Positions 29,670 through 40,369 of a stretch of DNA of 64,000 nucleotides are shown one piece after another. Position numbers and translations under genes: made by a program. Below the pieces are notes generated by a model. That model was given only the letters and a program-made list of their open reading frames with translations, ran no database searches and was not told where the DNA came from. Origin of the DNA: a bacterium (GTDB lineage: Bacteria > Auribacterota > Auribacteria > Auribacterales > Auribacteraceae); contig JAHDNF010000013.1 in NCBI GenBank assembly GCA_018435605.1, positions 1 to 64,000 on the forward strand. Reading direction: 5' to 3'. Every line of letters starts with the position of its first letter. The first letter of the stretch is position 1.

Positions 29670-32600
29670 ATGAAAAAAACAGCTTTGATGTTATCACTTC
29701 TTTTTTTTGTGAGCTTGTGTTCGCGGGGCTATTCTTTTCCTAACAAGTACGAGTTTACCGAGGAGTACCCTGTAAACAAGGAAACCGCGGGCAACCAGAA
29801 AAATCCGATCGCCAAAGGACTTGCCAACAGCAATTTTATATTCGCATTCGAAACCGATGCCAGCGGTACATCTCAATTAATACGATGCGAACGGCAAGCT
29901 ACAACAACTTACTATTCGGAAAGTAGGATTGATTCGCAAACCGCATACGTCAATAAAAATGTATCATTGGCGGATACACCTAACAGGATGTTGTATGTTT
30001 GGCAAAGCGGAAACGACCGAGACGGCGACGGCGACGGTATTTTCGGGCGAATCACATCCGCAAGCGGTTCTACGAATAGCATGTGGCTTACATTTTGTAT
30101 CAACAGTACAACAAGTTCTACCCAGCGCAATCCAGCGGTGGCAACCGACGGGTCGATTTTTCTTGTTGTATGGGAAAGTTCAGGGCAGGACGGCAACGGG
30201 TATGCCGTAGTCGGCCGTTTCGTCAATGAAGACGGCTCGTTCGCAAGCGGCGAATTTATAATAAATACATCTACCACCAACGATCAAATTAATCCTCGGG
30301 TAGCTTATAACGGCTCGCATTTTCTTGTGGTTTGGGAATCTAATCATGTTCCCGCTCCGCCGATGGGTTACAGAAAAGAAATTGTAGGACAGCTAATTGA
30401 CACAACAGGCGTAAAAATAGGCTCGCACATATTTATCAGCTCAATGTCTATAAAACGCGACCATTTCAAGCCGGATGTTGCCTCTTATGACGGTAAATTC
30501 ATGGTTGTGTGGCATGCATCCACAAACGATATTTTAGCCAGAAGAGTATCGAGCGACGGCTCATTGCCGTCCGATGTATTTTACTTAAGCGAAGCGGCAA
30601 ACAACGAAGGAAACGCAACCATAACTTCCAACGGCAAAAGTTATCTTGTGGCATGGGAATACGAAATAGCCCTCTCTGAACAATATATTTACGCATGTTG
30701 TATAGATAACGACGAAAATTTCATCGATTTGCCGTTTCAAGTCAATCATTCCACTGGCTTTTATCTCTCTGCACCATACGCCACCGCCGATATATCCAAT
30801 AATTACGCGGTAGTATGGCAAAGCGAATTGCAGGATAACGACGGATTTGGTATTTACGCCCGCGAACTTAAGTATAAGGGAATTACTATCACCCAACATG
30901 TTGAACCTCAGGTGTTTGAAAATGGGGATACGCTGGCGTTTGATGTTATAGCCGTTTCGCCCTATCCGCCGATATCATACCAGTGGTATATGTCCAATAA
31001 TCCTGTAGGTACAAATTCACCGGTTTTAGTAATGGAAAATATACAGAAAACAGGATCTAGTAATATCTCTTTTAAGTGTGTATTGACAGATGCTCACGGT
31101 TCCGTGACATCTATTGCTAACGCAACATACCAACACTTGGAAAACGGATTCGTTTTAAAACAAAAAAAATTCATAAACGAGAATAAAACAGATAAACAGG
31201 ATAAACCCGCGATAGCGTCTAACGGTACTCATTATATGATTGCATGGGAGATGCTCAACCAGACCGGTAGCATGTGGGATATCAAAGGCCGTCAGGCAGA
31301 TAACGAAGGCAACCCTTACGAGGCGGAGTTCTTCATATCAAATAATATGGATAACCAGTACAACCCTGACATCGCGTATAACGGTATGTTTTATCTTGTC
31401 GTATGGGAATCGTATCAGGATTCATATTTCTATGATATTTACGGGCAATGGTATGAAGCGGATGGAACACCTCTGGGAAACTTCAGGGTAAATACTGATC
31501 GGACAAATAATCAAAAAAGACCGGCAGTATCTACCGACGGTAATTCGTTTCTGGTTGTATGGGAATCGCAAAATGGCGATTCTTCCGGTTATGCTATAAA
31601 AGGATGTGTTATCGCCAGTGAAAGCACTGTCCCGGGAGCGGAAATACTTATAAACCAGATTACTTCCGGTAACCAGAATAAACCGGATATCGCATTCAAC
31701 GGATCGAAATATCTTGTAATATGGCATACTGATGCCGGTTCCGCGTATGAAGTTCAGGGACGCTTTGTACTGCCTAACGGGACTATAAGCGGCGATGAGT
31801 TTAATATCAGCTCCGGTTCTTTTTCGAGTTACCATAAACTTCATCCTTCTGTAGCCTCAGCCGGTACAACATTTCTGGCCGTATATGAAGAATGGGACAG
31901 CAGTTATTCAAGAGTTGATTCTAAAGGAAAATTGATAGATAATTCAGGCGCTATTGTAGAGTCATTCACTTTTGACAAGTTTGGTTTATCCGGTCGCGAG
32001 CGAGGAGTTAAAGTATGCTCTAACCAGTGGGATTACCTTGTTGCGTGGGAAGTATGGGATTTAGACATCACTAAATCCAAAGCGATTTGCGCTAAGCGCC
32101 TTTATCACGATGGGTCAACCGTACATTACGACGACGAGTTTAAAATAATAGATTATTCAAATTATCCTTCTCATTCCCTTAAAAATATCGCTATAGGCTC
32201 TAACGGGTCGGATTTTCTAATAAGCTGGGTAAAATATAATTCCAGCAACCAGAGTGAAGGCATATATGCTAAATCTCTCGTTTACACCGGACCGATTCTA
32301 ACTGTTGACGCCAGTGATAAATGGGCGTATGAAGGCGAAAATGTGGTTTGCAGAATTATTCCCACATTTAACCACGGCGCTTTGCATTACAACTGGTTTT
32401 ACAACGGGTCATCTTACGGAGCGGATTCCGACAGCATTACAATACCCGACGTTCAACTTTCAGATAATGACGGAGAGTATTATTGTGTCGTTTCAGATGA
32501 GAAAAGTTCCATTACCACAACAACTGCCAAACTTTATGTCAGCAAAACCCCTCTAGGATATTCGATAAGCGATGAAACATATCTGTATTTCAGCGACACT

Positions 32601-35354
32601 CAAAAACAGCTCTATCCCGCAGTTTGCGCGGGAGGCTCCAATTTTTTTACTACGTATTCGACGACTTCTGATGATTCGTGGCATGTTAAACTAAAAAGCA
32701 AACTTATCCCGATCCAGCCTATTCCCACAGACGTTGTAAGCCCTGCGCCGGACAATGAGATGATAAATTCCAAAGTAGCTTTCAACGGAACTAATTATAT
32801 CGCGGTATGGTTTGAAGAATTATTTGACTATATTGTTAAAGGACAGTTGTTCGATTCAACAGGCGCAAAGATCGGATCGGCATTTACCATTAGCCAGACT
32901 GAACTGGCTTATGCCCGTAATTTGGATATTGCCTCGGACGGAAACAGTTTCTTTGTTGTATGGTGCGGCGAAACCGATACATGGGATGATGAGGACGGCA
33001 GTGATGTATACGCAAGAATCATTAATGGAAACGGCACGTTTGCCACAGCAGAGTTAACAATCGCTCGATCAGAAGGTGACGATACAGATCCGCACATCGC
33101 GTATAACGGCTCAAATTTTCTTATTGTATGGTATCAACAAATACACACTTTTACAGGCAATATCTGCGCACAGCTATATACTTCCGCAGGAACTGCGGCA
33201 GGAAATGTTTTTCAGGTTAATACGTCCGATGGCAACGCGAACGATAATATTGACATCTGTTCTTCAGGGTCAGACTTCATTGTTATATGGACTGAAACCA
33301 ATTTGTATGGGCAAAAAATAAATTCCGACGGCGAGTTTGTCGGTTCAGCATTTGTAATCAAGGATAATGTGACATATTACTCCGATCTTGAAATTACAGC
33401 GTCTTCGCACGAAATCCTCGTTTTATGGAGAACAGCTTATACAAACGATATCCCTTCTAGTATTGAAGGAAAATTTTTTGATTTAGACGGAACGCCTATT
33501 TCAGAAGATTTTATCATTAATACCCATTTGAACGGTTATCAGGAAAAACCTGCGGCGGCAAATAACGGTACCGATTTTCTCATTGGATGGACAAGCAGTG
33601 ATCAAACAAAGTCTCTCAAAGCTATTCTCTACAAAACACTGACTTACAACGGGCCGTATTTTCTGGAACATCCTGTCTCGCAGACCGTTCAGGAAGGTTC
33701 TGATGCGACGTTTACAGTATCCACCCACGACCACGGTTCAGTATCGTATAACTGGTACAGGTTAGCAGGATTTAAACCTGTCCTTGTCGGTTCAGGACAG
33801 GAACTTGTTCTGGAGGACGTGTCCTATTCACCTATTCCAAGGGTTTATTATTGCGTGGCAACCGATTCGCACGGCTCGGTTCAGTCTAATTCAGCTACGC
33901 TAACCGTAATAGAGAACCTGAAAGTTACTACGCATCCGCAGGATCAGACCACCTACGCCCATGAAGCGGTAACTTTTTCCGTTACAGCAAACTATACCGA
34001 TGTGGATTATCAGTGGTATAAACAAGGTACGCCTGATATTTTCTTATCAGGGAAAACCCAAAAGGATTTATATATCGAAGACCCGCTGTTGTCTGACAAC
34101 AATTCATATTATTACTGCAGAATAAAAAAAGGCACGGAAACGGTTTACTCCAACCCCGCAAAACTAACCGTTCTCGAACCGGCTTTCTATGTTTCCATAG
34201 AATCGCCGGATTCGCTTTATGAAAATTCTGAGGCGCGCGGTTTTACTTATTCCTGCAACGCTTACGCCCACTACACCACAGGGGCGGTTTCCATTAATGA
34301 TTCGGTAGTATGGGAGATAACCCCTGCTTCCGTAGCGTATATGCAGGGAAATGGGATTCGCACCTTGCCTGTGGACAACGATACGCAGTTTATTCTCAAA
34401 GCAACCTATACAGATGCAGGGCTTGGCGCGACGCACTGGCGGCAGAAAACAATACAAGTTTTCAAGCTGTTACAGGTGACTGCCCTTACACCTGAACCGG
34501 AGGGGTTTTTAACAGTTTCGCCTGAAAATATAAAGGTAGATTTTTCGCGCGATATCAACTACACGGATACCTCAACAAACATACTGCTTATCTGTGCCGG
34601 ACAAGATAACCTATTCGGCACGTCCGACGACATCGGATTGCCGGTTATTATAACCAGCCCTAACAATACGAATTATATCGTTTTCGATTTGAGCGGACTA
34701 ATTGTTCCGCGCGGGTTATTCAAATTAAAAATTGCCGAACTGCGCTCACCCAACGGATTTTATCTTGACGGCGAATTTAACGGTTCTTTCCCGTCGGGCA
34801 ATTTTGAACCCGGCGGAGTTTTTGAGACGATTTATAGCACCGGTTATGATATAACGGCATTTTACACGAACACCGATGCAACGGTATCCATAGAATGGAC
34901 TCCGTTTAAAGCAAATTGTTTTTATGAAGTTGTTTATACCCACGATCCGAAAAGCGCCGATTGGCATATTGTCCAGCCTGCCGGCCAATTCCCAATAACA
35001 TCCGTAAACTGGACTGGCGACAACACGAGCGATTCCGGAATTGCAGTCCGGCTGTATAAAGTCAATGCTATGATGAGCTATATAACATCAGTTACTCCTG
35101 AATCGGCTTATGCCGGAAATCAGAATATCAGCGTGACTATATCCGGCTATAATACATCTTGGGAGTCTGGGGCAGTTGTTGTCGATATGGGCGAAGGAAT
35201 AACGGTACAATCAACGAACATCGTCAGCGATAATATCTTGACCGCCGTGATAGATATATCGCCTACTGCTCAAGCAGGAACCCGAAATGTTAAAGTAACA
35301 TATTCCGGCGGTAAAAGCGCTTTAAAAAGAGACGCTTTTGCGATTCTCGATTAA
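29670..35354 (+). CDS. 1.9-kaa secreted repeat protein with Ig-like domains
   Basis: Secreted: MKKTALMLSLLFFVSLCSRGYS is a standard signal peptide, which is why the ATG at 29670 is preferred over 29652. Most of the protein consists of repeats of about 50 residues of the form NPAVATDG-x-FLVVWES...G...GRFV, likely beta-propeller blades (about residues 60-400, 490-870, 970-1320). Between them are Ig-like domains (about 410-490, 880-955, 1330-1415, 1420-1505; YQWYMSN, YNWFYNG, YNWYRL, YQWYKQG), then a bacterial Ig-like segment and a C-terminal IPT/TIG domain (about 1805-1892). No sorting signal seen. Surface or extracellular binding role is inferred. Confidence 0.85.
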   Translation: MKKTALMLSLLFFVSLCSRGYSFPNKYEFTEEYPVNKETAGNQKNPIAKGLANSNFIFAFETDASGTSQLIRCERQATTTYYSESRIDSQTAYVNKNVSLADTPNRMLYVWQSGNDRDGDGDGIFGRITSASGSTNSMWLTFCINSTTSSTQRNPAVATDGSIFLVVWESSGQDGNGYAVVGRFVNEDGSFASGEFIINTSTTNDQINPRVAYNGSHFLVVWESNHVPAPPMGYRKEIVGQLIDTTGVKIGSHIFISSMSIKRDHFKPDVASYDGKFMVVWHASTNDILARRVSSDGSLPSDVFYLSEAANNEGNATITSNGKSYLVAWEYEIALSEQYIYACCIDNDENFIDLPFQVNHSTGFYLSAPYATADISNNYAVVWQSELQDNDGFGIYARELKYKGITITQHVEPQVFENGDTLAFDVIAVSPYPPISYQWYMSNNPVGTNSPVLVMENIQKTGSSNISFKCVLTDAHGSVTSIANATYQHLENGFVLKQKKFINENKTDKQDKPAIASNGTHYMIAWEMLNQTGSMWDIKGRQADNEGNPYEAEFFISNNMDNQYNPDIAYNGMFYLVVWESYQDSYFYDIYGQWYEADGTPLGNFRVNTDRTNNQKRPAVSTDGNSFLVVWESQNGDSSGYAIKGCVIASESTVPGAEILINQITSGNQNKPDIAFNGSKYLVIWHTDAGSAYEVQGRFVLPNGTISGDEFNISSGSFSSYHKLHPSVASAGTTFLAVYEEWDSSYSRVDSKGKLIDNSGAIVESFTFDKFGLSGRERGVKVCSNQWDYLVAWEVWDLDITKSKAICAKRLYHDGSTVHYDDEFKIIDYSNYPSHSLKNIAIGSNGSDFLISWVKYNSSNQSEGIYAKSLVYTGPILTVDASDKWAYEGENVVCRIIPTFNHGALHYNWFYNGSSYGADSDSITIPDVQLSDNDGEYYCVVSDEKSSITTTTAKLYVSKTPLGYSISDETYLYFSDTQKQLYPAVCAGGSNFFTTYSTTSDDSWHVKLKSKLIPIQPIPTDVVSPAPDNEMINSKVAFNGTNYIAVWFEELFDYIVKGQLFDSTGAKIGSAFTISQTELAYARNLDIASDGNSFFVVWCGETDTWDDEDGSDVYARIINGNGTFATAELTIARSEGDDTDPHIAYNGSNFLIVWYQQIHTFTGNICAQLYTSAGTAAGNVFQVNTSDGNANDNIDICSSGSDFIVIWTETNLYGQKINSDGEFVGSAFVIKDNVTYYSDLEITASSHEILVLWRTAYTNDIPSSIEGKFFDLDGTPISEDFIINTHLNGYQEKPAAANNGTDFLIGWTSSDQTKSLKAILYKTLTYNGPYFLEHPVSQTVQEGSDATFTVSTHDHGSVSYNWYRLAGFKPVLVGSGQELVLEDVSYSPIPRVYYCVATDSHGSVQSNSATLTVIENLKVTTHPQDQTTYAHEAVTFSVTANYTDVDYQWYKQGTPDIFLSGKTQKDLYIEDPLLSDNNSYYYCRIKKGTETVYSNPAKLTVLEPAFYVSIESPDSLYENSEARGFTYSCNAYAHYTTGAVSINDSVVWEITPASVAYMQGNGIRTLPVDNDTQFILKATYTDAGLGATHWRQKTIQVFKLLQVTALTPEPEGFLTVSPENIKVDFSRDINYTDTSTNILLICAGQDNLFGTSDDIGLPVIITSPNNTNYIVFDLSGLIVPRGLFKLKIAELRSPNGFYLDGEFNGSFPSGNFEPGGVFETIYSTGYDITAFYTNTDATVSIEWTPFKANCFYEVVYTHDPKSADWHIVQPAGQFPITSVNWTGDNTSDSGIAVRLYKVNAMMSYITSVTPESAYAGNQNISVTISGYNTSWESGAVVVDMGEGITVQSTNIVSDNILTAVIDISPTAQAGTRNVKVTYSGGKSALKRDAFAILD

Positions 35355-35394
35355 ATACTTGCAGAAATGAAATTTCATAATTAATAACGTCATT

Positions 35395-35443
35395 GGCGAA
35401 GCGATCCGGCATTTGTATCTGCGCAGTTTCGGATTGCTTCGCC
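35395..35443 (+). terminator. intrinsic terminator after the surface protein gene
   Basis: GGCGAAGCGATCCG (35395-35408) pairs with CGGATTGCTTCGCC (35430-35443), one G-U pair, 21-base loop, followed by a T-rich run. The GCGAAGC core also resembles the REP-like element at 57560. Confidence 0.6.
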
Positions 35444-35612
35444 CATTAATTTTGTTTTTCCATTATAAGACAATACTTCTTTAACGATCCAGCCTTTATT
35501 CCCAAAGCCGGCAATACACGATTTTCCCTAACTTGTTTTTACTTATAGACGATATAAAATTCAGGATATTAATTTACCGCGTCATAAATCACGTAATCAC
35601 GGAGGGGTGACT

Positions 35613-36020
35613 ATGCCTATTGTAACATGGAATGACACTTACAGCGTTAAAGTAAAAGAAATCGATTTACAACACAAAAAATTAGTAGATATCATCAATG
35701 AGCTTTTTGATGCCATGAAAGCGGGAAAAGGCAATACGGTAATCGATAAACTTCTTGATGAGCTTGTGAAATACACGAAATATCATTTCAGCGCTGAAGA
35801 AAACTATATGCGTAAATTTAAGTTTGATCAGAGTGATATTCAGGAAGCGCAACATAAACAATTTGTTGCTAAAATCAATGATTTCATCGAGCAATACAAG
35901 GCAAATCGTTTAACGCTTTCAATAGAAATGATGAACTTTTTGAAAGATTGGCTGATAAATCATATAGTCAAAATGGATAAACAGTACAGCGCTCTTTTTA
36001 CTTGGAACGGATTAAAATAA
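35613..36020 (+). CDS. bacteriohemerythrin with one substituted iron ligand
   Basis: 135-residue four-helix hemerythrin; the family binds O2 at a non-heme di-iron centre. Ligands H21, H58, E62, H81, H117 and D122 are in place, but the His expected at position 77 is Gln (DIQEAQHKQF; codon CAG at 35841-35843). Start at 35613: GGAGGGG (35601-35607) is 5 bases upstream; the GTG at 35607 lies inside that site. Loss of one His may alter iron or O2 binding (inference). Confidence 0.9.
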   Translation: MPIVTWNDTYSVKVKEIDLQHKKLVDIINELFDAMKAGKGNTVIDKLLDELVKYTKYHFSAEENYMRKFKFDQSDIQEAQHKQFVAKINDFIEQYKANRLTLSIEMMNFLKDWLINHIVKMDKQYSALFTWNGLK

Positions 36021-36056
36021 GTTTTTTAGCGTATAACGGATGAAATTAGCATAACG

Positions 36057-36089
36057 AAAAGAGCGGGGTTTTATCGACCCCGCTCTTTT
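36057..36089. terminator. bidirectional intrinsic terminator
   Basis: AAAAGAGCGGGGT (36057-36069) and ACCCCGCTCTTTT (36077-36089) form a perfect 13-bp stem with a 7-base loop and A/T runs on both sides, between convergent hemerythrin and small secreted protein genes. Confidence 0.85.
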
Positions 36090-36121
36090 CGCTGACAAAG
36101 AAGAACTATGTGAACCGAACA

Positions 36122-36406
36122 TCAATACCCGTAGTAGTACGTGTCAACGACCTCGTCAACCCTATAGGTAGCAGTGTAGTTCGGATAATATACGCGGCGA
36201 ACCGTGTACGGAGTTGAATAGTATCCCCATGAAGGGTATCCGTAAGTAACGTATGTAGGACGCGGTCTGCTGTTGTAATAGCTGTGATGATGATGATGAC
36301 GACGATGATGCCCGTCCCTGCGTACAACCACTTCCCATGCTGAGGCCATGGAGCATATACTTATCAGAGTTCCAGTTAGAATCGCGATTGCCATAATCTT
36401 TTTCAT
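36122..36406 (-). CDS. small secreted His/Tyr-rich protein
   Basis: 94 residues: signal peptide (MKKIMAIAILTGTLISICSMASA) and a mature part of about 70 residues with a histidine cluster (HHRRHHHHH, about 33-41) and many Tyr, Arg and Pro. The His cluster could bind metal. Strong GGAGGG site before ATG. No family recognised. Two other minus-strand frames overlap it; only this one has a signal peptide and a ribosome-binding site. Confidence 0.65.
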   Translation of the reverse strand: MKKIMAIAILTGTLISICSMASAWEVVVRRDGHHRRHHHHHSYYNSRPRPTYVTYGYPSWGYYSTPYTVRRVYYPNYTATYRVDEVVDTYYYGY

Positions 36407-36624
36407 TGTCTTGCCCTCCTGTTTGGTGTTCGGCAGTTATTTTGTTTTTCACTTACGTCTATATCATTAACGCACCATCCGTGCCATTTATTTGAAAATT
36501 TTATTTTTTTACTTTTCGAGCTTATATTTTACTTAAAATAAAATTTAAAATGGTAAAATAAAATACCACTTATAATTAAGTAATTTTACATTTATAAAAT
36601 AAAGTTAATATATTTTACTTAAAT

Positions 36625-37728
36625 CTAAGAGAGGTATGATTTGTAGATCAGGGTTGCCGCCTGTTGGGAGCCGTCTATAGGACAGCGAACCTCTTTTGGC
36701 TTACCGGCGATGGTCGCCATAAAAGTATTCAGATGCTTTTGCCAAAATCCCGAAAAAAAGTTATCGCGCGGGATAAGATAAGATGGAATCAGCGGTTTCA
36801 GGCCTGCTTCGAGTACGGGGTATTCGCGAAAATCGTCGCGGGAGATGTACATAAGCGGGGTTCCTGTCCCTACGCATTCCGCTACAGTGCTGAATCCGAG
36901 TTTTGAAATTACCATGGCGCTACATGCCACTAAACTGGGGTGATCTATATTTGAATTGTATGGCAGAAGCAGGTGATTTTCACCGCGCTGATATTCCGAC
37001 GAGAATCCTATAAAGAAAAAATCCCGATAAGCGGCCATAATGAAAGCGATATCTAAATCGCTGGTATTGAATCCGCCGAACGAACACAGAATTACAGGAC
37101 GGGTTTCCTCGGAAATGCCGAGTTCACGGCGTACTTCTTGCTGTGTATACAAAGGATTTCTAAGTATAAGCGGGATATCCGTTATTTTTCTAAATACGGA
37201 CAGATCGCCGGCAAACGGCAAACGCAAAAGCATATCTGCTTTCTTGTATCCGGCTCGCATATCTTCTATGAGATAAGAATATTCGGGGTATTCGTCCAGA
37301 TACGGTTCAAATATCCAGTCCCACGAAAAATTTGCAAGCGCTACAGCCGGTATTGCGGCTGATGAGGCGATATAAAACGCCGCCGGCGGAATATCCGCTA
37401 CGATCAAATCTATATTGTTAGCATGTAAAAACATTACTTCCGAGTAAATCAGTTGGTCACGGGTTTGTACAAGTTGATCATAAGCGGTAAAACTTTTCTT
37501 TTTATCCAGATGAATAAAATCTTTCTGATATGTTCCTGTATCTATGCGCAGGTTATGATAATAGACAGGCCGCAGGAGGTTTTCTTTAAAAATCCATTCA
37601 GGAGCATTGGAACGGATATACACATCTACATCTATGTATTTGTGCTGTATTGCCTGAATGATAGCTAGATTTCGCGTTGCGTGCCCGAATCCGTGCCCCG
37701 ATATATAGAATACAATTTTTTTCTTCAT
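36625..37728 (-). CDS. GT-B fold glycosyltransferase
   Basis: 367 residues. N-terminal GHGFGHATRNLAI (about 10-22) is the nucleotide-sugar transferase glycine-rich loop seen in MurG/UGT-like proteins and in the N-terminal domain of plant arabinokinases. The C-terminal half has SKLGFSTVAECVGTGTPLMYIS (about 280-300), the donor-binding region. Cytoplasmic. 11 bases after the MarR gene, same strand, so likely in the cstA-marR operon. Donor and acceptor unknown. Confidence 0.75.
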   Translation of the reverse strand: MKKKIVFYISGHGFGHATRNLAIIQAIQHKYIDVDVYIRSNAPEWIFKENLLRPVYYHNLRIDTGTYQKDFIHLDKKKSFTAYDQLVQTRDQLIYSEVMFLHANNIDLIVADIPPAAFYIASSAAIPAVALANFSWDWIFEPYLDEYPEYSYLIEDMRAGYKKADMLLRLPFAGDLSVFRKITDIPLILRNPLYTQQEVRRELGISEETRPVILCSFGGFNTSDLDIAFIMAAYRDFFFIGFSSEYQRGENHLLLPYNSNIDHPSLVACSAMVISKLGFSTVAECVGTGTPLMYISRDDFREYPVLEAGLKPLIPSYLIPRDNFFSGFWQKHLNTFMATIAGKPKEVRCPIDGSQQAATLIYKSYLS

Positions 37729-37739
37729 AAAAGAGTTTG

Positions 37740-38186
37740 TTATCCGCTTAAATTTTCGAGGTTGGCAGACAATTTTTTCAGATACGCTGTAAACTGCAAA
37801 AGCTCGGTTTCTGAAAAATCCGCAAAAGCCTGCTTTTCTATAAAGTAGCGGGCATTGGCGATTTTATCCAGAGTCTGTTTGCCGTGGTCGCTTAAAGAGA
37901 TTACAGCAAATCGCTTATCCGGCCGATTGGCGTTTCTTGTCACTAATTTATCAAGTTCGAGTTTTTTTATAAAAAAAGCCACGTTTGTTTTTTTTAAAGC
38001 GAGGTTGTCTCCGATTTCTTTACAGCTTAATCCGTCGGGATATTCCTGCAGAAGCATTAACATGCGCAGTTGGTTGCGTGTAATTCCGTGCCCTGCAAGA
38101 AATTTTCCCAGTGCAGTGTTATCGATCTGATATCCCAGTTTGAAAATGGCCGTAAGAATCGCGTCATAGAGAATACGGATGTCCAT
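37740..38186 (-). CDS. MarR-family transcriptional regulator
   Basis: 148 residues with a winged helix-turn-helix of the MarR type (LRMLMLLQEYPDGLSCKEIG, then KKTNVAFFIKKLELDKLV and the wing RPDKRFAVISLSDHG). It starts immediately after the stop codon of cstA (no gap), so it is co-transcribed with cstA and may regulate that operon (inference). Confidence 0.85.
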   Translation of the reverse strand: MDIRILYDAILTAIFKLGYQIDNTALGKFLAGHGITRNQLRMLMLLQEYPDGLSCKEIGDNLALKKTNVAFFIKKLELDKLVTRNANRPDKRFAVISLSDHGKQTLDKIANARYFIEKQAFADFSETELLQFTAYLKKLSANLENLSG

Positions 38187-39920
38187 TTATAAATTCTCCT
38201 GAGAGTAGCCGTTACTTTCCGAAAGGTTGTTTTTTCTTATATTTGCATAAACTATAAGCGTTTCGACTATCATCCATATTTCCAGCAGTAAAATGATACT
38301 CCCGATAAACACCAGATGCCATTCTCCGGACGCGATAAATACCGTGATGTTGTATATCATTGCCCAACCGGTAAAAAATATGATTATGAGCATCGGTATG
38401 AATGTAACTTTGCAAGGGATTTTTTGGCGTATCAGATAAACGGTAAGCGTCAAAAGGGCAAGTCCGGCAAGTAGCTGATTGGATGTTCCGAATAACGGCC
38501 ATAAAATCAAACCGCCCTTTCCGCCTCCCTGGGATAATGCCAGTATTGCCGCCGATGCCACAGCGACAAACGTAGCGCCATGTCTTCCTTTCAGCGGAAC
38601 GATATTCGATTCCCTTGCCAGTTCGTTGATAATGTAACGCTGAATACGTGTTGCCGTATCCAATGTTGTTCCTGCAAAAGAAGCTACAAATACACCCATC
38701 AAAGTTGTTCCGACCGTATAAGGTATTCCGAATGAATTGAGCAGATTCGCCGAACCTTTAACGAATGCCCCCACTTTGGCTCCAAGCCCCTGTACCGCCG
38801 CCCAGTCGCAATAGTAGTGCGACCATGCGCAAAACCCGCTGAGCACTTCGCCCGACTGGGTGCGCAACATCATGCCAAGGCCTGCAGAGACAGATATAAG
38901 CACCATTACGGCCATGATTCCCTCAACAAGCATTGCTCCGTAACCTACCGACAGCGCATCTTTATCGGTTCTAAGCTGTTTTGATGTAGTGCCAGAACTT
39001 ACCATACAGTGAAAACCGGAAATAGCTCCGCAAGCTACGGTTACAAATAAAAACGGAATAATAGGCGGAGCTCCGGGCGGATTCAGGTTTATGGCAGGAG
39101 CTACTATCGGCGCCCGTGATACGAATATTCCTACGCACAGCATACCGAGTCCTATGAACAACTGGTAGGAGTTTATAAAATCCCTCGGCTGTAAAAGTTT
39201 CCAAACCGGCATTACCGATGCGGCATAGGTATATATCAATAGAATAATTGTCCATGCTGTTAACGGCGACATGCCTAATATCGCCGGCATTTTCAAAGGA
39301 TAATAGCTTCCTATAAAAATGGATATATACATCATGGCGACAGCGGCGATACTCATAACAGTTATTTTATTTGGAAAACGGCGCATGGAATAACCGAACG
39401 CCACAGCTATTGGAATTTGCGTCCAGATCGGTATGACAGATTGGGGGAACATATCAAAGAGAACAGCCATGATCATGCAGAATATTGCCACCACAACCCA
39501 GAGAGTAAAAAATATAACCAGCGAGAATAATACACGAACCCGGTCGTTGATCAGGCGTTTTGAAATTTCTCCTATGGATTCGCCCCTGTTGCGTAACGAC
39601 AACACCAGTACGCCGAAATCATGAACAGCGCCCATGAAAATAGATCCGAAAAAAATCCAAATCAAAGCAGGAAGCCATCCCCAGATAACCGCAATTGCCG
39701 GTCCCACTATAGGGCCTGTGCCCGCAATAGACGCATAGTGATGCCCGAACACTATTTCCCGGCGTGTGGGCACAAAATCTATATTATCCTGCAGTTCGTT
39801 AGCAGGCGTTATATGGTTAGTACAGATAGAAAAAATCTTTCGCCCGAGGTATCGTCCGTAGGTACGATAAGCGACAACGTACCCGACAGCGCATACCAGC
39901 AGTAAAATGACCGAATTCAT
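38187..39920 (-). CDS. cstA: CstA-family carbon starvation/peptide or pyruvate transporter
   Basis: 577 residues, about 16 hydrophobic segments. Conserved CstA features: FVPTRREIVFGHHYASIAGTGPIVGPAIA split here as TRREIVFGHHYASIAGTGP and IVGPAIAVIWGWLPA (about 50-90), and later SSGTTSKQL. Family members import peptides or pyruvate when carbon is limiting. Shorter than E. coli CstA (about 700), like many CstA homologues outside Enterobacteria. GAGGG site before ATG. First gene of cstA-marR-glycosyltransferase. Confidence 0.9.
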   Translation of the reverse strand: MNSVILLLVCAVGYVVAYRTYGRYLGRKIFSICTNHITPANELQDNIDFVPTRREIVFGHHYASIAGTGPIVGPAIAVIWGWLPALIWIFFGSIFMGAVHDFGVLVLSLRNRGESIGEISKRLINDRVRVLFSLVIFFTLWVVVAIFCMIMAVLFDMFPQSVIPIWTQIPIAVAFGYSMRRFPNKITVMSIAAVAMMYISIFIGSYYPLKMPAILGMSPLTAWTIILLIYTYAASVMPVWKLLQPRDFINSYQLFIGLGMLCVGIFVSRAPIVAPAINLNPPGAPPIIPFLFVTVACGAISGFHCMVSSGTTSKQLRTDKDALSVGYGAMLVEGIMAVMVLISVSAGLGMMLRTQSGEVLSGFCAWSHYYCDWAAVQGLGAKVGAFVKGSANLLNSFGIPYTVGTTLMGVFVASFAGTTLDTATRIQRYIINELARESNIVPLKGRHGATFVAVASAAILALSQGGGKGGLILWPLFGTSNQLLAGLALLTLTVYLIRQKIPCKVTFIPMLIIIFFTGWAMIYNITVFIASGEWHLVFIGSIILLLEIWMIVETLIVYANIRKNNLSESNGYSQENL

Positions 39921-40167
39921 CTATGCCCTCTATGGTGAAAATATTTTTAAGAACTATACTACGATGATCTTGCAATGTAAATATTTTTGAGTAATCCATC
40001 ATACGTGCTTTATGTATAAAAAGAGTGTAAATTTGAGAAATAGCAATAAAAAAATAAAGAGGGGTAGAGCGTCCGAATGCTTTATAACAACGATTTGTCC
40101 GCAACAGCACCGCATCGCGAATCGAATACTTTTGCGCTTTAAAAAAGATACATCATAAAATCCTTGA

Positions 40168-40195
40168 TTAACAGATAGGTAACATGCTATATAAT
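40168..40195 (+). promoter_or_regulatory. candidate promoter for tRNA-Arg
   Basis: TTAACA (40168-40173), 16-base spacer, TATAAT (40190-40195), about 100 bases before the tRNA. It lies in the otherwise gene-free 39921-40295 interval. Confidence 0.4.
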
Positions 40196-40295
40196 ATCCG
40201 GTTTGATAATTAAGATTACCATATATTTTGGTAATGGCTAAGCGATCCGGTATATTGAACAACAAGTTTTATCCCAATATTTTATAAATTCATAC

Positions 40296-40360
<65 letters not shown>

Positions 40361-40369
<9 letters not shown>

